Assembly (NCBI GenBank): GCA_021151825.1
Contig: JAGKWQ010000009.1
Coordinates: forward strand, 62,001-126,000
Reading direction: 5' to 3'
DNA: 64,000 nt
Source of the DNA: Cellvibrionaceae bacterium
GTDB taxonomy: Bacteria > Pseudomonadota > Gammaproteobacteria > Pseudomonadales > Cellvibrionaceae
Positions 50,514 through 60,217 of this stretch are shown piece after piece. A program made the translations under genes and the position numbers. The notes below the pieces were generated by a model. That model did no database searches. It saw only the letters and a list, made by a program, of their open reading frames with translations, and was not told the origin of the DNA. The stretch's first letter is position 1, and the number at the start of each line of letters is the position of its first letter.

Positions 50514-52466
50514 ATGTCTAGACAATCAACCGTTACGCCGACCGCATTTGTTATCAGTGCATTGAGCGCAGCCATTATTGGTTCACCCGTCGCGTTTGCT
50601 GCGACACAAAAAAATGACGAGAAAAAACTCGAAACTGTTTATGTCAGTGCGACTCGCAGTGAAACGGCGCAAGTCCCTGTTGCTACCCAAATTAAAATAA
50701 TTTCTGCGGAAGAAATTCGTTTGAGCGGCGCTAAATTATTATCTGAAGTGTTGCGCACTCAGGCGGGTATTCAATTGACTGACTCTGATGGCAGCGGCGC
50801 ACGTAACGTCACCGCTTCGATGCGCGGTTTGTCCGGCACTAACAACGTTTTAGTATTGGTTGATGGACGTAAATTAAATAACCCCTCGCTGGCGGCACCT
50901 GCGTTAAATACCGTTTCATTGAAAGATGTAGAGCGTATTGAAATTGTGCAGGGCAGTGCGGGTGTACTTTATGGTGATCAAGCGGTGGGTGGTGTGATCA
51001 ACATTATTACCAAGCGTGCTGTTGCCGGTGAAGTTGATGGGGCAATTAGTGCTGCCCGTGGCAGTGATGGCCTTGAAGATTACACAGCCAGTGTGCGCCA
51101 AGGTTTTGAAAATGGTTTGAGTTACAGTATTTCTGCACAGAAACGCGATGCAGATAACTACCGCGACAATAACGATACTGCTTATGAAAACGTATTGGCG
51201 AATGTGCGTTACGATTCTGAATACGGATTTGTATTTGCCGATGGCCAACAAGTAAAAGATGAGCTGCGTTTGCCTGGTTCGATTTCTGATGCTCAAGCGG
51301 CAATTGATCGTCACCACACAAACTCTCCAAATGATTATAGCAATCAGGATACTGATACATGGCGTTTTGGTGGCGGCGTTAATTTATCCGAGCATTGGCA
51401 ATTATTGGCTGAATATTCAGACCGCAATGAAGAAGGCATTTATTTTTATGATGATTATTGGGGTGGACCAACACCATCACCAACTGAATATTCTGTACGG
51501 GTAAAAAGTTTAACGCCGCGTATTATCGGTGAGTACAACACCGCGAATGGTACCGCGATAGCTACCATAGGTTATGACCATCTTGATAGTGATTATGAAA
51601 GCAATAACAAGTGGTCGCCGGTAAATTCCAATCAACAACAGCGCAGTTATTATGCGCAGTTGGTGTATCCATTATTGCCCAAGCTAACCGCTACTATTGG
51701 TGCGCGTCAGTCGGAAGTTGAAGACCAAAATTATTTGAAGAAGAAAGTTCAGGAAGATGATCTGAGCGCGAGTGAATTTGGTTTGAGCTACCAATTTACT
51801 GATGCCTGGCGGGGCTACGGGCGCTACGCAGAAAGTTTCCGTTTTGGTAATGCGGATGAAAATAATGCGGTATTGTTTGATGTAGTATTTTTGAAACCAC
51901 AAACTGGTGACTCCGCTGAGCTGGGTGTTGAGTGGCAAGGTACCGATGCGCATGTTTCTTATGCGCTGTACAAAATGAGCCTGAATGATGAAATTGTGTA
52001 CGATTCCATTAACTATGCAAATATCAATTTGCCAGATTCAGAGCGCCAAGGATTTACGCTGGATGCGGATACACGCTTGAGCGATGAACTGGCTGTGCGC
52101 TTTAACTACACTTATACCGATGCTGAAGTTGTCGAAGGCACTTATGATGGTAAACAAGTACCATTTGTTGCTGAAAATAGTGCTGCATTTACGGTGTTAT
52201 TTACTCCCGTATCGCCATTGACCTTCTCGTTGGAAAGTATTTATACGGGATCGCGTTACAAAGGCGATGACGAAAATAATGCGCAGGCCAAGTTGGATCC
52301 GTTGACTGTCTTTAATCTGGCGGCAGTGTATAGCTATCGTCAGTTAGAGTTGAGCGCGCGGCTTAACAACATCACCAACGAGCTGTATGCCGGATACCAT
52401 TCTGTGTGGGGTCAATACCCGCAGCCGGAGCGCAACGGGCAAGTCAGCGTGACTTATCGTTTCTAA
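50514..52466 (+). CDS. btuB: TonB-dependent vitamin B12 receptor (BtuB-like)
   Basis: 650 residues from ATG 50514 (GAGGAAT upstream); the open frame from 50397 reads through the leader and is rejected. Signal peptide about 1-30 (PVAFA-A). TonB box region LETVYVSATRSETAQVPV, plug with VLVLVDGRKLNN, YGDQAVGGVINIITKR, then a beta-barrel ending in TYRF. The cobalamin riboswitch directly upstream and the cobO gene downstream support B12 uptake; the riboswitch is the stronger evidence, since the protein alone would be a generic TonB receptor. Acidic and Asn-rich loops could bind calcium as in BtuB. Confidence 0.87.
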   Translation: MSRQSTVTPTAFVISALSAAIIGSPVAFAATQKNDEKKLETVYVSATRSETAQVPVATQIKIISAEEIRLSGAKLLSEVLRTQAGIQLTDSDGSGARNVTASMRGLSGTNNVLVLVDGRKLNNPSLAAPALNTVSLKDVERIEIVQGSAGVLYGDQAVGGVINIITKRAVAGEVDGAISAARGSDGLEDYTASVRQGFENGLSYSISAQKRDADNYRDNNDTAYENVLANVRYDSEYGFVFADGQQVKDELRLPGSISDAQAAIDRHHTNSPNDYSNQDTDTWRFGGGVNLSEHWQLLAEYSDRNEEGIYFYDDYWGGPTPSPTEYSVRVKSLTPRIIGEYNTANGTAIATIGYDHLDSDYESNNKWSPVNSNQQQRSYYAQLVYPLLPKLTATIGARQSEVEDQNYLKKKVQEDDLSASEFGLSYQFTDAWRGYGRYAESFRFGNADENNAVLFDVVFLKPQTGDSAELGVEWQGTDAHVSYALYKMSLNDEIVYDSINYANINLPDSERQGFTLDADTRLSDELAVRFNYTYTDAEVVEGTYDGKQVPFVAENSAAFTVLFTPVSPLTFSLESIYTGSRYKGDDENNAQAKLDPLTVFNLAAVYSYRQLELSARLNNITNELYAGYHSVWGQYPQPERNGQVSVTYRF

Positions 52467-52480
52467 GTAGTGATAATTAG

Positions 52481-52513
52481 AGCGGGCAGTGCGCAAGTGC
52501 TGCCCGCTTTTTT
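52481..52513 (+). terminator. Rho-independent terminator after BtuB-like gene
   Basis: Stem AGCGGGCA/TGCCCGCT with an additional GTGC-GCAAGTGC loop and six T. It separates the receptor from cobO, so cobO may need its own promoter or readthrough. Confidence 0.88.
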
Positions 52514-52553
52514 ATTGCCTGTTTTTATTATCCGCTTGTATAGTCCAATGAGA

Positions 52554-53213
52554 ATGACCATGACTGACGATATTTCATCAAACGACGCTACCGCAAATGA
52601 CGGCAAAGCCCAACGCCATAAAGAACGCATGCAACAACGCAAGGAAATTGTAGATGCTGCAATTGCCCGCGCCGACGAAGAGCGCGGTGTGGTGATTGTG
52701 TTAACGGGGGATGGAAAGGGCAAAAGTTCGTCGGGTTTTGGGACGGCATTGCGTTGCCTCGGGCATGGTTACAAGGTGGCTATCGTGCAATTTATTAAAG
52801 GTACCTGGGAATGCGGTGAAAAGAATTTTTTAACCGAAAGCCTTTTTCGCGGCGCGAGCCCGCAGCTGGAGTATTTTGTGATGGGCACCGGGTTTACCTG
52901 GGAAACCCAAAATGCCGAACAGGATCGCGCAGCGGCTGAACAAGTGTGGGCGGAATGCGAACATGTGTTTCGCGATCCGGAAATTCATCTGGTTTTGCTG
53001 GATGAAATTACCTATATGCTCAATTACAAATACCTTGATAAAGATAAGGTGATTGAAGCGATCCAAAATCGCCCGCGCAACCAAAATGTGATTATTACCG
53101 GCCGCGGTGCTAAAAAATATCTGGAAGATCTGGCGGATACGTTTAGCGAAGTAAAATCGGTAAAGCATGCTTTTAATGCCGGCGTAAAAGCGCAGAAAGG
53201 TATTGAGTGGTAG
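52554..53213 (+). CDS. cobO: Cob(I)yrinic acid a,c-diamide adenosyltransferase
   Basis: About 219 residues; the start could be ATG 52548, 52554 or 52560, all without a strong site. N-terminal basic helix (KAQRHKERMQQRKEIVDA), P-loop LTGDGKGKSSSGFG that binds ATP, VAIVQFIKGTWECGE, VLLDEITYMLNY and NVIITGRG. These are the signature blocks of the CobO/BtuR (CobA-type) family. It adenosylates corrinoids, here probably for B12 salvage after uptake by the receptor upstream. The terminator between the two genes weakens the operon idea. Confidence 0.93.
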   Translation: MTMTDDISSNDATANDGKAQRHKERMQQRKEIVDAAIARADEERGVVIVLTGDGKGKSSSGFGTALRCLGHGYKVAIVQFIKGTWECGEKNFLTESLFRGASPQLEYFVMGTGFTWETQNAEQDRAAAEQVWAECEHVFRDPEIHLVLLDEITYMLNYKYLDKDKVIEAIQNRPRNQNVIITGRGAKKYLEDLADTFSEVKSVKHAFNAGVKAQKGIEW

Positions 53214-53237
53214 CAGAAATGTATTGGGAGAAAAAAA

Positions 53238-54593
53238 TCACTTCGATTCACTTTTTCCCAGAATAAGCTGCACCAGTTGCTGGTAATCCCCATCAAAGTG
53301 ATGATCGCCGGGCAAATAAATTAATTGTTGTTTGTCTGGTTTTTGCGCGTTGTGTTCCTGAATTTCTTCACACAAACTGTTGTCAGTCTCACTATAAAAG
53401 CAACGTGTTGGCCATTGGTTCCAGTCTTTTACTGCAGGGTATAGCAAGTGTGCAGCTTCTTCAGCCGTTCCCAGCCAGCCGCTAACATGGAATACAAAGT
53501 CGACACTGGTGGATGGATTAAGCAAATTGATGCTGATGATACTGGCTTTGGTTTCGGCATCCAGCTGATTTACCATAAAGGGCATCACATCCGCGCCCAT
53601 TGAAAACCCTATTAACAACAAACGTTTTTTGTTCCATGCATTGGTGTAGTAATCAATCGTTGCTTGTAAATCTTTTCCAATGACAGTTTCCGATTTTTCT
53701 TCCCAAAAATAATCCAGTGTATTCCAGCCAACAACGGCAATACCCTCTTGTGCTAATTGATTGGCAATATCTTTATCGATATTCGCCCAGCCGCCATCGC
53801 CGGAAATAACGATGGCTAATAAATCTTCGTTGTAGGTGCTATTTATTGCTGGTATTTCAATAAGCGGGAGATTAACGATGTCTTTCTTGTCTTCATCGGT
53901 TAATGGCTGGCTCAATGAAATTTCAAATGCTTGCTTATCAGCCTGCCAATTTTTTAATAATGGATAATCAGGCATCCATTGCTGGATTAGTGTGTGAGTA
54001 TTAAATAATTCCCAAGGCGTTGCGGGAAGTGTATCGCTACTGAGAATTAAACGCTGTTGGCCTGAACTCCAGGATAATTGAGGGCTGTTATTACAGGGCG
54101 CAACGGCTAATGGAATTTCATTGCGCCAATCAATACTGTAAGCCCCGCGAAAAATCCCTTTTGGAATTTGCGCCAGCATTGCAAATAAATAACTACCGGC
54201 AGAACCAAAGCCAGTAATGAAAGGTTGGGTAAAACGCTGGAATTGGTGATGTTGCTGGATGTCCTGTGCATAAACTGATAAGGGGGTTGCTGCATCAAAA
54301 CAATTGGCATTGCGTTGTTTTATTCCTGTCAGATAATTTTCAATCGTCAATATTGCGCTGAGATTGCCTTGTCGGCTTAGTTGAATAGCATAGTCATTTG
54401 CTTGCGATTGGTGTTCTTCATCAGTCAGGATTAATTGAACACCTTTAGTACCGCCCGCATAAATTAATGTATCCCCGAAATCACCCCAGCGAAAAATTTC
54501 CGCCTGGCTTTGAGTCACAAGTTGTGCATTACAAGAGGATGCAATAACGAGCAATAACCATAAACTTACCGATGTTGTTACAGCTTTGATCAT
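53238..54593 (-). CDS. acvB: AcvB/VirJ-like periplasmic hydrolase
   Basis: 451 residues. Signal peptide about 1-23 (LLVIASSCNA). The C-terminal domain is an alpha/beta hydrolase: IVISGDGGWANIDKDIANQL, nucleophile elbow LIGFSMGADVMPF (G-x-S-x-G), and His in LPGDHHFDGDY. The N-terminal half has a VirJ-like duplicate lacking the elbow. It overlaps the end of mprF by 4 bp (ATGA). In Agrobacterium and Rhizobium, acvB lies with lpiA (mprF) and the enzyme hydrolyses lysyl-phosphatidylglycerol; the same role is inferred here. Confidence 0.85.
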   Translation of the reverse strand: MIKAVTTSVSLWLLLVIASSCNAQLVTQSQAEIFRWGDFGDTLIYAGGTKGVQLILTDEEHQSQANDYAIQLSRQGNLSAILTIENYLTGIKQRNANCFDAATPLSVYAQDIQQHHQFQRFTQPFITGFGSAGSYLFAMLAQIPKGIFRGAYSIDWRNEIPLAVAPCNNSPQLSWSSGQQRLILSSDTLPATPWELFNTHTLIQQWMPDYPLLKNWQADKQAFEISLSQPLTDEDKKDIVNLPLIEIPAINSTYNEDLLAIVISGDGGWANIDKDIANQLAQEGIAVVGWNTLDYFWEEKSETVIGKDLQATIDYYTNAWNKKRLLLIGFSMGADVMPFMVNQLDAETKASIISINLLNPSTSVDFVFHVSGWLGTAEEAAHLLYPAVKDWNQWPTRCFYSETDNSLCEEIQEHNAQKPDKQQLIYLPGDHHFDGDYQQLVQLILGKSESK

Positions 54594-57172
54594 TTGCTAA
54601 AGCTTCCACTAATGCCACCGGAGATTGCATTGGTGATGGTAAATATGACCGGCGCTAAATGACCACCGCGAGGCAACGCCAGATAAACCGGATTCCATTG
54701 CGGATGAAATTTTTCCTTGTAGTGATGCAGACCTTTGAAATCGTAAAACTCGTTACCCATCCTGAATATTGAGGAGCCCAATCTGTGCCAGATGGGTGCA
54801 AGCTCATCGTCATCAAGCCCGGCCAGGGGGGCCATGCCCAGGTTAAATTTATGGTATTGCTCTTCTTTGGCCCAGAGCATGATGTTGGAAAGTAAATAAT
54901 CCATAGCGCCCTTGGGGGCTTGATCGCTGTAGCGCATCAGGTCGATGGAAATTTCATTGGGTAAATTGGTATGTAATAAATTGGCAAAAGCAACGATTTG
55001 TTCATCTTTGCTCACCACGGCAATATCAAAAAAGCGCAGATAATTTTCATCAAAAAAACCGAGCGAAAAACCTTTTTCGCGGGATTTTTTATGGTCCAGC
55101 CATTGACCGGATACCTGTTTCAGTACAGGCAAATGAGGCTCAATATCAGCGGCACGAATAATCCTGAAGGTAAAACCTTCTTTGGTAATTTTATTGATGG
55201 TGCTGCGAAATGAAGTCCAGGCATTGCCCTTGAGTGCAAAATTGCTTAAATCGACATGGGCTTCTTCACCGAGTTTGATCAGGTTTAAACCCAGGTCCAC
55301 ATACAGCGGTAAATGTTCAGTCGTGATACGGTAGAAAACCGGTTTTGCGCCATGCAAGTCTGCATGGGTGCGGAATTCTTTTACCAACTCTTTGAAGCTT
55401 GCACTGTTGCCGCACGGATCGTTAAGGGCAATCCAGTATTTGGTGGTAGTGATATAGGCAATAAAACAATCGCGCGCTTCGCTCCAGAATAAATATTTAT
55501 CGCCGCTTAGGCTAATATAATGTTCAGTATTTTTTTGTGCCTGGATAATAATTTCTGCTTCGCGCAGCTCTTCATTGTTTGGCAGGTGGGGTTTGTATTG
55601 CCCGCGTGATAACAAATAATGTAGCAGCGCACCACATGCGACTATGCTAATTAATAATGTCGTACGCAAAAAACGTGAGGCATTAGCGTCCAGCTCGAAC
55701 TGCCACCAGAGTTCATGGGCGTAATCCACGTCCTGATAGGTAATAAAACCGATCAGCGTGCTTAAACCGATGACGGCAACGATTAGAAGAATCCATTGCG
55801 GCGTCAGTAAATGCATGTCCAGTTTTGATTTGCGATAAAAATAAGATTTGCAGGGAATGAATAATATCAATAATACGCTGAGGAAAAAGGCTTCCTCATA
55901 ATCCAACCCTTTAGTAAGGGAAAAGATAACGCCGGCGGCCAGAAAAATCAGGGTAAGAGGGTAAGCAGTATTAATACGCAACAAAATAGCGCGTGCAAGG
56001 ATCAGTAAAAATACGCCGATCACGCTGCCCAATAAATGCGAAAGTTCAATGAGTGGCAGGTTAATGATATCGGTTAGTGTTTCCAGTCGCTCGGGCATGC
56101 CTGGCGTGCTTCCCGATAACAATAAAATTCCGCCCGCAAGTAGAGCAAGCATGGATAAAAACACCGGTAAACGGCGATGCAGGAAAATACTGGTGCTAGT
56201 AATGATGTGTTGCATACGAATAACTCCAGGAATTTTCTGCCAGTTCTCCCGTAACGCCTGGTGTTGGGTGATGGCAAATATAACCAGTGCAATTAATAAC
56301 GGTAGCAGGAAATACATCAGGCGGTAGGTGAGCAGTGCGATCAGGACGATTTGGTGATCGTGGGCGTCGCCTACCAATAATAAAAATGCACTTTCAAAAA
56401 TACCGATCCCGCCGGGGACCTGGCTGAATAAGCCGATCAATTGCGCCAGAATATAAATAGTAAAGAACCACATAAAATGCATTTGGGTCGCGGGGTAGAG
56501 CAAGCAATAAAGTACTACACCGGCAAATAGCAAATCGCAAATGCCCGCAAAGGTTTGCAGTGCAGTGATGCGTGCAGGCGGTAAACTGATGTTAATTTTT
56601 TTCCATTGCAAACGGTGACGACCACTTAATATTAGCGACCAATAAATCACCAGTAGCAAAAGAATTCCCCAAATAAACCAGGCGAGATGACCGCCTAATA
56701 ATTCCGGATGATTGAGTTCATCCTGTGGCAAGAAAAAATAGGCTGCACACAGTAAAGTTACTGCACCTAATAAATACGTTGAACTGGAAAAAACAATAAT
56801 CTTGCCGATGGACGTTGCATTCAATCCCAGTGCTGAATAATAACGAAAGCGAATAGCTCCCCCGGTGACAATGGCGTGGCCCGCATTGTTGCTCACTGCA
56901 AAACCGAGAAAGCTGACTAGCAAGGTTTTATGCCAGGGAATTTTGTAACCCAGATGATAAATCGCCAGTAGATCATAAGTGGCTAGTACCAGATAGCCGA
57001 TCGCAGTAGCACCTAATGCTAATAGCAAGGTGCTCCATTGAAAATCCTGTAAAATTTCACCGGTAGTCGCCCAGGTGATGTTGTAAGTGTGTATCTCTCT
57101 GCCAACCATATAAAAAGCAGCAATTGCCGCTAGCAGGGAGATGGTATTAATAAGAATGTGTGAGTGTTTCAA
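54590..57172 (-). CDS. mprF: Bifunctional lysylphosphatidylglycerol synthetase/flippase (MprF/LpiA)
   Basis: 860 residues, the usual length. N-terminal flippase/synthase membrane part with about 14 segments (about 1-510) including GGIGIFESAFLLL, then a cytoplasmic DUF2156-type transferase domain about 535-860: LFWSEARDCFIAY, KGNAWTSFRSTINK, MDYLLSNIMLWAKEE, FNLGMAPLAGL. It adds lysine (or alanine) from tRNA to phosphatidylglycerol and moves it across the membrane, lowering negative surface charge and protecting from cationic peptides. The acvB gene overlaps its end. It interrupts the cobalamin genes on the opposite strand. Confidence 0.93.
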   Translation of the reverse strand: MKHSHILINTISLLAAIAAFYMVGREIHTYNITWATTGEILQDFQWSTLLLALGATAIGYLVLATYDLLAIYHLGYKIPWHKTLLVSFLGFAVSNNAGHAIVTGGAIRFRYYSALGLNATSIGKIIVFSSSTYLLGAVTLLCAAYFFLPQDELNHPELLGGHLAWFIWGILLLLVIYWSLILSGRHRLQWKKINISLPPARITALQTFAGICDLLFAGVVLYCLLYPATQMHFMWFFTIYILAQLIGLFSQVPGGIGIFESAFLLLVGDAHDHQIVLIALLTYRLMYFLLPLLIALVIFAITQHQALRENWQKIPGVIRMQHIITSTSIFLHRRLPVFLSMLALLAGGILLLSGSTPGMPERLETLTDIINLPLIELSHLLGSVIGVFLLILARAILLRINTAYPLTLIFLAAGVIFSLTKGLDYEEAFFLSVLLILFIPCKSYFYRKSKLDMHLLTPQWILLIVAVIGLSTLIGFITYQDVDYAHELWWQFELDANASRFLRTTLLISIVACGALLHYLLSRGQYKPHLPNNEELREAEIIIQAQKNTEHYISLSGDKYLFWSEARDCFIAYITTTKYWIALNDPCGNSASFKELVKEFRTHADLHGAKPVFYRITTEHLPLYVDLGLNLIKLGEEAHVDLSNFALKGNAWTSFRSTINKITKEGFTFRIIRAADIEPHLPVLKQVSGQWLDHKKSREKGFSLGFFDENYLRFFDIAVVSKDEQIVAFANLLHTNLPNEISIDLMRYSDQAPKGAMDYLLSNIMLWAKEEQYHKFNLGMAPLAGLDDDELAPIWHRLGSSIFRMGNEFYDFKGLHHYKEKFHPQWNPVYLALPRGGHLAPVIFTITNAISGGISGSFSK

Positions 57173-57312
57173 TCGTTGCCCGCCCTTGGGAGTGTGAGTG
57201 ACAGTCTAGCTCATGACTGTACGAGTGCATCACAGACATTAATTGGGCTGACTGGTTGCGTTTTTACAGGTCGCCTAAATTTATTTTTCGTTTTTTTTAC
57301 AGGTTGTTGTTC

Positions 57313-58797
57313 ATGGCAAATCATAAAGCTCCATTAACACCCCGCGCACGGACATTAATGGTGCAAGGTACTACTTCGGATGCAGGTAAATCGACATTGG
57401 TGGCGGCACTGTGCCGCATCTTGAAAAACCATGGAGTGGCAGTGGTTCCATTCAAGCCACAAAACATGGCTTTGAATTCTGCGGTCACTCGTGATGGCGG
57501 TGAAATTGGGCGCGCGCAAGCATTGCAGGCCCAAGCTGCCGGATTACAACCCCATACGGATATGAATCCGATCCTGATCAAACCTACTAGTGATACCAAA
57601 GCGCAAATTATTGTTCAAGGCAAAGCCATTACTGATATGGATGCTGCTGTTTACCATGATTACAAAACTCGCGCGATGGAGTTTGTGCTGGATTCTCACC
57701 AGCGATTGCAACAGCAATACCAGGTTATTGTAGTAGAAGGGGCGGGCAGCCCGGCGGAAATTAATTTGCGCGATCGCGATATTGCCAATATGGGCTTTGC
57801 CGAAGCAGTAGATTGCCCGGTGATATTGATTGCCGATATTGATCGTGGCGGCGTGTTTGCCCATTTGGTCGGCACATTGGAATTGTTGAGCGAATCCGAG
57901 CGTGCACGTGTGATTGGTTTCGTGATTAATCGTTTTCGTGGCGATATTGGTTTGTTGCAATCAGGGTTGGATTGGCTGGAACAAAAAACCGGCAAACCGG
58001 TATTGGGTGTTATCCCGTATTTGCATGGGTTGTATCTGGATGCAGAAGACGCACTGACGAATAATGCACGCAAAGCCGATGCAACATTACGCGTGGCGGT
58101 ATTGGCATTGCCACGTATATCCAACCATACCGATTTTGATGCATTGCGTTTACACCCACAGGTGGATTTTAGTTGGGTAGGGCCAAATCAGGCTGTACCT
58201 GGTTGCGATTTATTAATTATTCCAGGCAGCAAAAATGTTCGCGCTGATTTGCAATTTCTGCGTGACCAACAATGGGATGTGCAAATTAAAACCCATTTGC
58301 GTTACGGCGGAAAAGTCATGGGAATCTGTGGTGGCTTTCAAATGCTGGGCGAATATATTCATGATCCGTCAGGTATTGAATCTGCCCCGGGTAGTTCACC
58401 AGGTCTTGGTTATTTTGCAATGGACACACAACTGGAAGCACATAAAAAATTACAACAACGGAATGGTTTTCTGTGGAATAAAAGTTCAACTGTTGCGGGC
58501 TATGAAATTCATTGTGGTATTAGTCGTGGCGATGCCTTACTTAATCCTGTTTGTTTTTTATATGAAGGCGCGGAGCTTGTACCAGAGGGTGCCATAAGTC
58601 CTGACGGCCACATTGCGGGAACGTATATTCACGGTGTTTTTGATCAACCTGCGGCGTTGGCTGAGTTGCTAACCTGGGCGGGGCTTGAGGATGCACAAAC
58701 GCTGTCGATTGATCATTTACGGGAAGAATCTATTGTGCGTCTCGCGACCGAAGTGGAGGCTGCTTTATTAAAAACATTTTTGGCGGATTGGTATTAA
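57313..58797 (+). CDS. cobQ: Cobyric acid synthase CobQ
   Basis: 494 residues from ATG 57313 (weak AGGTTG upstream; the open frame from 57256 has none). N-terminal dethiobiotin-synthetase-like domain with MVQGTTSDAGKSTLVAAL, then PFKPQNMALNSAV and IVVEGAGSPAEINLRDRDI; C-terminal glutamine amidotransferase domain with Cys in VMGICGGFQMLGEYI and His in IAGTYIHGVFDQ. It amidates adenosylcobyrinic acid diamide at four side chains. With cobO it gives two of the late steps; no other cob genes are in the window. It is separated from cobO by the mprF-acvB pair on the other strand. Confidence 0.95.
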   Translation: MANHKAPLTPRARTLMVQGTTSDAGKSTLVAALCRILKNHGVAVVPFKPQNMALNSAVTRDGGEIGRAQALQAQAAGLQPHTDMNPILIKPTSDTKAQIIVQGKAITDMDAAVYHDYKTRAMEFVLDSHQRLQQQYQVIVVEGAGSPAEINLRDRDIANMGFAEAVDCPVILIADIDRGGVFAHLVGTLELLSESERARVIGFVINRFRGDIGLLQSGLDWLEQKTGKPVLGVIPYLHGLYLDAEDALTNNARKADATLRVAVLALPRISNHTDFDALRLHPQVDFSWVGPNQAVPGCDLLIIPGSKNVRADLQFLRDQQWDVQIKTHLRYGGKVMGICGGFQMLGEYIHDPSGIESAPGSSPGLGYFAMDTQLEAHKKLQQRNGFLWNKSSTVAGYEIHCGISRGDALLNPVCFLYEGAELVPEGAISPDGHIAGTYIHGVFDQPAALAELLTWAGLEDAQTLSIDHLREESIVRLATEVEAALLKTFLADWY

Positions 58798-58904
58798 CAG
58801 CTGTAACCAGTTCTGTCGGAAAACCTGCAAGGACAATATTAAGGGTTATACTTTCAGGAAGTTTGTGCGCCAACGCAGATTGGATTGGCATTCAAGGAGC
58901 CGTT

Positions 58905-60155
58905 ATGCGACTGATTTCCATCATAATGTTATTCGTTATTTCCTCCGCAACATTTGGAACCCCAGCCGTTGCTGAAGCCCCCGCGATCGGTTCAGTGCCG
59001 GTGAATCTTGCCACCAATATCTCATCGGCGTTCAGTTCGGATTTACCCACAGGTAGTGGACAAAGTCTATTGCCGCATTTGCAATGTATTTTTGCTGATA
59101 TGAAGCGCGATTTTACGGTGCAGGTTATGCCCTGGCGCCGCGCGTACCAGGATGTAAAAAGCAATCGCATCGATGGTTTTTTTACCGCAATTCCCATGCG
59201 TCAGGTTGATCCTTATGCCGTGCTTTCTGCGCCCCTGGTGTTGGAAAACTGGTATTGGTTTTGGCGTAGCGACACCATCGCGCCCGAATCATGGCGTGAG
59301 GGATACCGGTTGGGTTCGATTCTGGGAAGCCAACAGGAAACCTGGCTGGGTGAAACAGGTTATACCGTGGATATGAGCGCGAATAACTTGCCGCAATTGA
59401 TTAAGTTGTTGCAGGGTAAACGGATCGATGTAATTCTCGCCGATCGTGAGCATTTCATCCGTGCTGCTAAAGAATTGAAATTGAATCCGGACAATTTTCA
59501 GTCACGTTTTTTTCGCTATGTGCCGCTGGGCGTTTATTTCAATGAGCAATTCCTGAATAACAATCCGGCATTTTTATCCAGTTTTAATACCACTATCAAT
59601 CAATGTGCAACAGGGCACTTTGCCGTTTCCGATTATGAGAAGCAGCAGATCCGTGAATTATTGCATCGCAAAATTGAACGCTGGAAACGCTTACCAAAAT
59701 TGAACGAATTATTGCATGCGCAAAACGCCAAAACCAAGCGCCTGAGTAAAAATGAAATTCTGGAGCGCGATAAAAAATGGCGTATTGCGTTTCAGGCGAA
59801 CGACTTTGCTTATCCTATTAAGTTGATTGACCAGGAATTGTCAGCGCAACTACGGGAAATTAAAAAACAATCCCTGGATGTTATTACAGAGATTATCGTT
59901 ACTGACGCGCGGGGATTGAATCTGGCCATTAGTGATATGACCTCGGATTATTGGCAGGGCGATGAAGAGAAATTTACTGGCGCTTACGATAAACCTGCTA
60001 GCACGCTTTACTTTGGTGATATTAATTACGATGAATCCACCAAACGTTTTCAAATCCATATCAGTGTGCCACTCTACACCGAAGAAAATTTTGAGCCGCT
60101 GGGTGTTATGGTGTTTGGTGTGGATGTAGAAAAGATTTTATCGCAAGCGCAATAA
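58905..60155 (+). CDS. Periplasmic solute-binding/Cache-like two-domain protein
   Basis: 416 residues from ATG 58905 (AAGGAG 6 bp upstream). Signal peptide about 1-23. Residues about 30-250 follow a family-3 solute-binding fold: VMPWRRAYQDVKSNRIDGFFTA, APLVLENWYWFWR, LGSILGSQQETW, LLQGKRIDVILADR. Residues about 290-416 look like a Cache/PDC-type sensor domain (DVITEIIVTDARGLNLAISD, LYFGDINYDESTKRF, LGVMVFGVDVEKIL). There is no transmembrane or transmitter segment, so it is not a kinase or receptor by itself and may pass a signal to a membrane partner. The pairing is unusual. No neighbouring partner is obvious. Confidence 0.72.
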   Translation: MRLISIIMLFVISSATFGTPAVAEAPAIGSVPVNLATNISSAFSSDLPTGSGQSLLPHLQCIFADMKRDFTVQVMPWRRAYQDVKSNRIDGFFTAIPMRQVDPYAVLSAPLVLENWYWFWRSDTIAPESWREGYRLGSILGSQQETWLGETGYTVDMSANNLPQLIKLLQGKRIDVILADREHFIRAAKELKLNPDNFQSRFFRYVPLGVYFNEQFLNNNPAFLSSFNTTINQCATGHFAVSDYEKQQIRELLHRKIERWKRLPKLNELLHAQNAKTKRLSKNEILERDKKWRIAFQANDFAYPIKLIDQELSAQLREIKKQSLDVITEIIVTDARGLNLAISDMTSDYWQGDEEKFTGAYDKPASTLYFGDINYDESTKRFQIHISVPLYTEENFEPLGVMVFGVDVEKILSQAQ

Positions 60156-60170
60156 TTCTCTATCGGGATA

Positions 60171-60199
60171 AAAAAACTGCCGCAATTGCGGCAGTTTTT
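60171..60199. terminator. Bidirectional terminator between convergent genes
   Basis: Dyad AAAAAACTGCCGCAA/TTGCGGCAGTTTTT with A and T runs on both sides between the solute-binding/Cache gene and the CxxCH protein gene. Confidence 0.9.
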
Positions 60200-60217
60200 A
60201 TTTGCACACATCCAAAT

